Positions 5,077 to 6,229 of a stretch of 6,229 nucleotides of DNA are shown here, piece by piece. Made by a program: the position numbers and the translations under genes. The first letter of the stretch is position 1; every line of letters starts with the position of its first letter. The stretch is taken from positions 1-6,229 of the forward strand of contig JACCSN010000443.1 in the NCBI GenBank assembly GCA_013812985.1. Direction: 5' to 3'. The stretch comes from Hyphomicrobiales bacterium. GTDB taxonomy: Bacteria; Pseudomonadota; Alphaproteobacteria; Rhizobiales; Afifellaceae. Under the pieces are notes generated by a model. It did not search any database. It was not told the DNA's origin and worked only from the letters and a program-made list of their open reading frames with translations.

Positions 5077-6229
5077 AGAACAACCAGAACGTCATCATCG
5101 CCATCGTGCTGTCCTTCCTGGTGATCCTGGGATGGCAGCATTTCATCATCGGGCCGAAGCTCGAGGCCGAGCGGCAGCGGCAGCTGGCCGAGCAGGCCCG
5201 CACTACCGACGCCACGCCGGGCACGGTCACCGGCACGCAGGCGCCGGGCGCCGTTCCGCCTGGACCGGGCGCGCCGGCATCCGCTCCCGGAGCTCCTCCA
5301 GCAGCGCCGGGAAGCGTGTCCGCCGCGCCGGTCATGCCGCGGGCCGCCGCGCTGGCCGCCGCGGAACGCGTCGCCATTGACACGCCGTCGCTGAAAGGCT
5401 CGATCAACCTTGCGGGCGGCCGCATCGACGACCTCCTGCTCGCCGACTACCACGTGACGGTCGAGTCCACGAGCCCGCTCGTGGAGCTGTTCTCGCCCGC
5501 CGGCGCCGAGAACCCCTATTTTGCCGAGTTCGGCTGGGTCGCAGGCCAGGGCGGGCCGCCAGTGCCGGGCCCCGACGCGCTCTGGCGCGCCGATGGCGGG
5601 CCGCTCTCGCCCGGCCGGGATGTAACGCTCACCTGGGACAATGGCGCCGGCCTCATCTTTCGGCGCATCCTTTCGGTCGACCCCAAATATATGCTGACCG
5701 TCCGACAAAGCGTGGAGAACACCACCGCTGCGCCCGTCACGCTTTACCCCTATGGCCTCGTCAGCCGGACGGGCCTGCCGCAGACCTCGGGCTATTACAT
5801 CCTGCATGAAGGGCTGATCGGCTTCCTCGGCGAGGAGGGCCTGCAGGAGATCGACTACAGCGATCTGGACGACGTTCCGGCGATTACGCCGCCCAAGGTG
5901 GCGGACGGCTGGCTCGGCATCACCGACAAATATTGGGGGGCCGCCCTCTACCCGGTCGGCGGACAGCCATTCCAGCCGCGCTTCCTGAAGGGCGCCGCGG
6001 GCGCCGAGCCGACCTATCAGGCCGATTTCCTGGGCGACGCCGTCGCCGTTCCGGCGGGCGGCTCGGCCGAGCATCGCACGCTGCTCTTCGCCGGCGCCAA
6101 GGAGACCGGCGTTATCGATGACTATGAGAGGGATCTCGGCATCCCGCGCTTCGAGCTGATGATCGACTGGGGCTGGTTCTATTTCATCACCAAGCCGGTC
6201 TTCCTGCTGATCGATTGGCTCTACCGCTT
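5073..6229 (+). CDS. yidC: Membrane protein insertase YidC (Oxa1 family), 3' truncated by window edge
   Basis: There are 385 residues visible and the frame stays open at the right edge. YidC inserts and folds inner-membrane proteins, alone or with SecYEG. The first membrane segment is NVIIAIVLSFLVILGWQHFI (6-25). A Gln/Glu-rich stretch and a Pro/Ala/Gly-rich linker (about 45-95) follow. The periplasmic beta-sandwich domain runs from about 103 to 345, with the alphaproteobacterial motifs YFAEFGWV (149-156), LWRADG (170-175), TSGYYILHEGLIGFLG (238-253) and DKYWGAALYP (285-294). DWGWFYFITKPVFLLIDWLYR (365-385) is the entry to the conserved insertase core; the remaining core helices and cytoplasmic tail are outside. 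The ATG overlaps the rnpA stop by 4 bases. The yidD gene that lies between rnpA and yidC in many bacteria is absent here. Confidence 0.95.
   Translation, partial: MKNNQNVIIAIVLSFLVILGWQHFIIGPKLEAERQRQLAEQARTTDATPGTVTGTQAPGAVPPGPGAPASAPGAPPAAPGSVSAAPVMPRAAALAAAERVAIDTPSLKGSINLAGGRIDDLLLADYHVTVESTSPLVELFSPAGAENPYFAEFGWVAGQGGPPVPGPDALWRADGGPLSPGRDVTLTWDNGAGLIFRRILSVDPKYMLTVRQSVENTTAAPVTLYPYGLVSRTGLPQTSGYYILHEGLIGFLGEEGLQEIDYSDLDDVPAITPPKVADGWLGITDKYWGAALYPVGGQPFQPRFLKGAAGAEPTYQADFLGDAVAVPAGGSAEHRTLLFAGAKETGVIDDYERDLGIPRFELMIDWGWFYFITKPVFLLIDWLYR

Noticed and set aside
4938..6074. A long minus-strand open frame (378 residues) opposite yidC.
   Set aside because: yidC is certain here. The antisense product is Arg/Gly/Ala-rich with no family resemblance, as expected from high third-position GC.

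Overview
The window reads as a chromosomal segment of a high-GC alphaproteobacterium, probably Hyphomicrobiales (Rhizobiales). I judge this by eye from the base composition (roughly two-thirds G+C), from the rpmH-rnpA-yidC block, and from the style of the YidC periplasmic domain. The order-level placement is inference. I see no tRNA, rRNA, CRISPR array, insertion sequence or phage gene.

Layout. (1) At 1-848 (+) is the C-terminal part of a TPR-repeat protein, most like the tail of class III cyclase/TPR or winged-helix/TPR regulators. It enters from the left edge. (2) At 890-1939 (+), 41 bp further on, is a cysteine synthase A-type PLP enzyme with a strong ribosome binding site. (3) The 72-bp convergent gap at 1940-2011 holds only a weak terminator-like hairpin. 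(4) At 4226-2012 (-) is a two-gene unit: a TVP38/TMEM64 (DedA-superfamily) membrane protein, then a flavin disulfide reductase that resembles MerA but lacks its mercury-binding cysteines. (5) The 328-bp region at 4227-4554 is a divergent control region. It holds a good sigma70-type promoter for rpmH, a weaker candidate promoter for the membrane protein/reductase unit with a 20-bp dyad in its spacer, and several small hairpins. (6) At 4555-6229 (+) are rpmH (ribosomal protein L34), rnpA (RNase P protein) and yidC (membrane insertase, cut by the right edge). They are tightly packed: 12 bp between the first two and an ATGA overlap between the last two.

How the genes fit together. The right-hand block is core machinery for translation, RNA processing and membrane insertion, almost certainly one transcript. 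The minus-strand pair links a polytopic membrane protein of a lipid-scramblase-related superfamily to a soluble FAD/NAD(P)H dithiol reductase. The same two domains occur fused in some bacteria, so a shared membrane-redox role is likely, but the substrate is unknown. Cysteine synthase makes L-cysteine and so sits in thiol metabolism; whether it is functionally connected to the reductase is only a guess.

I found no clearly new system. The best leads are the membrane protein/reductase pair (with its promoter dyad and intercistronic hairpin) and the apparent hairpin-bridged ribosome binding site of rpmH.
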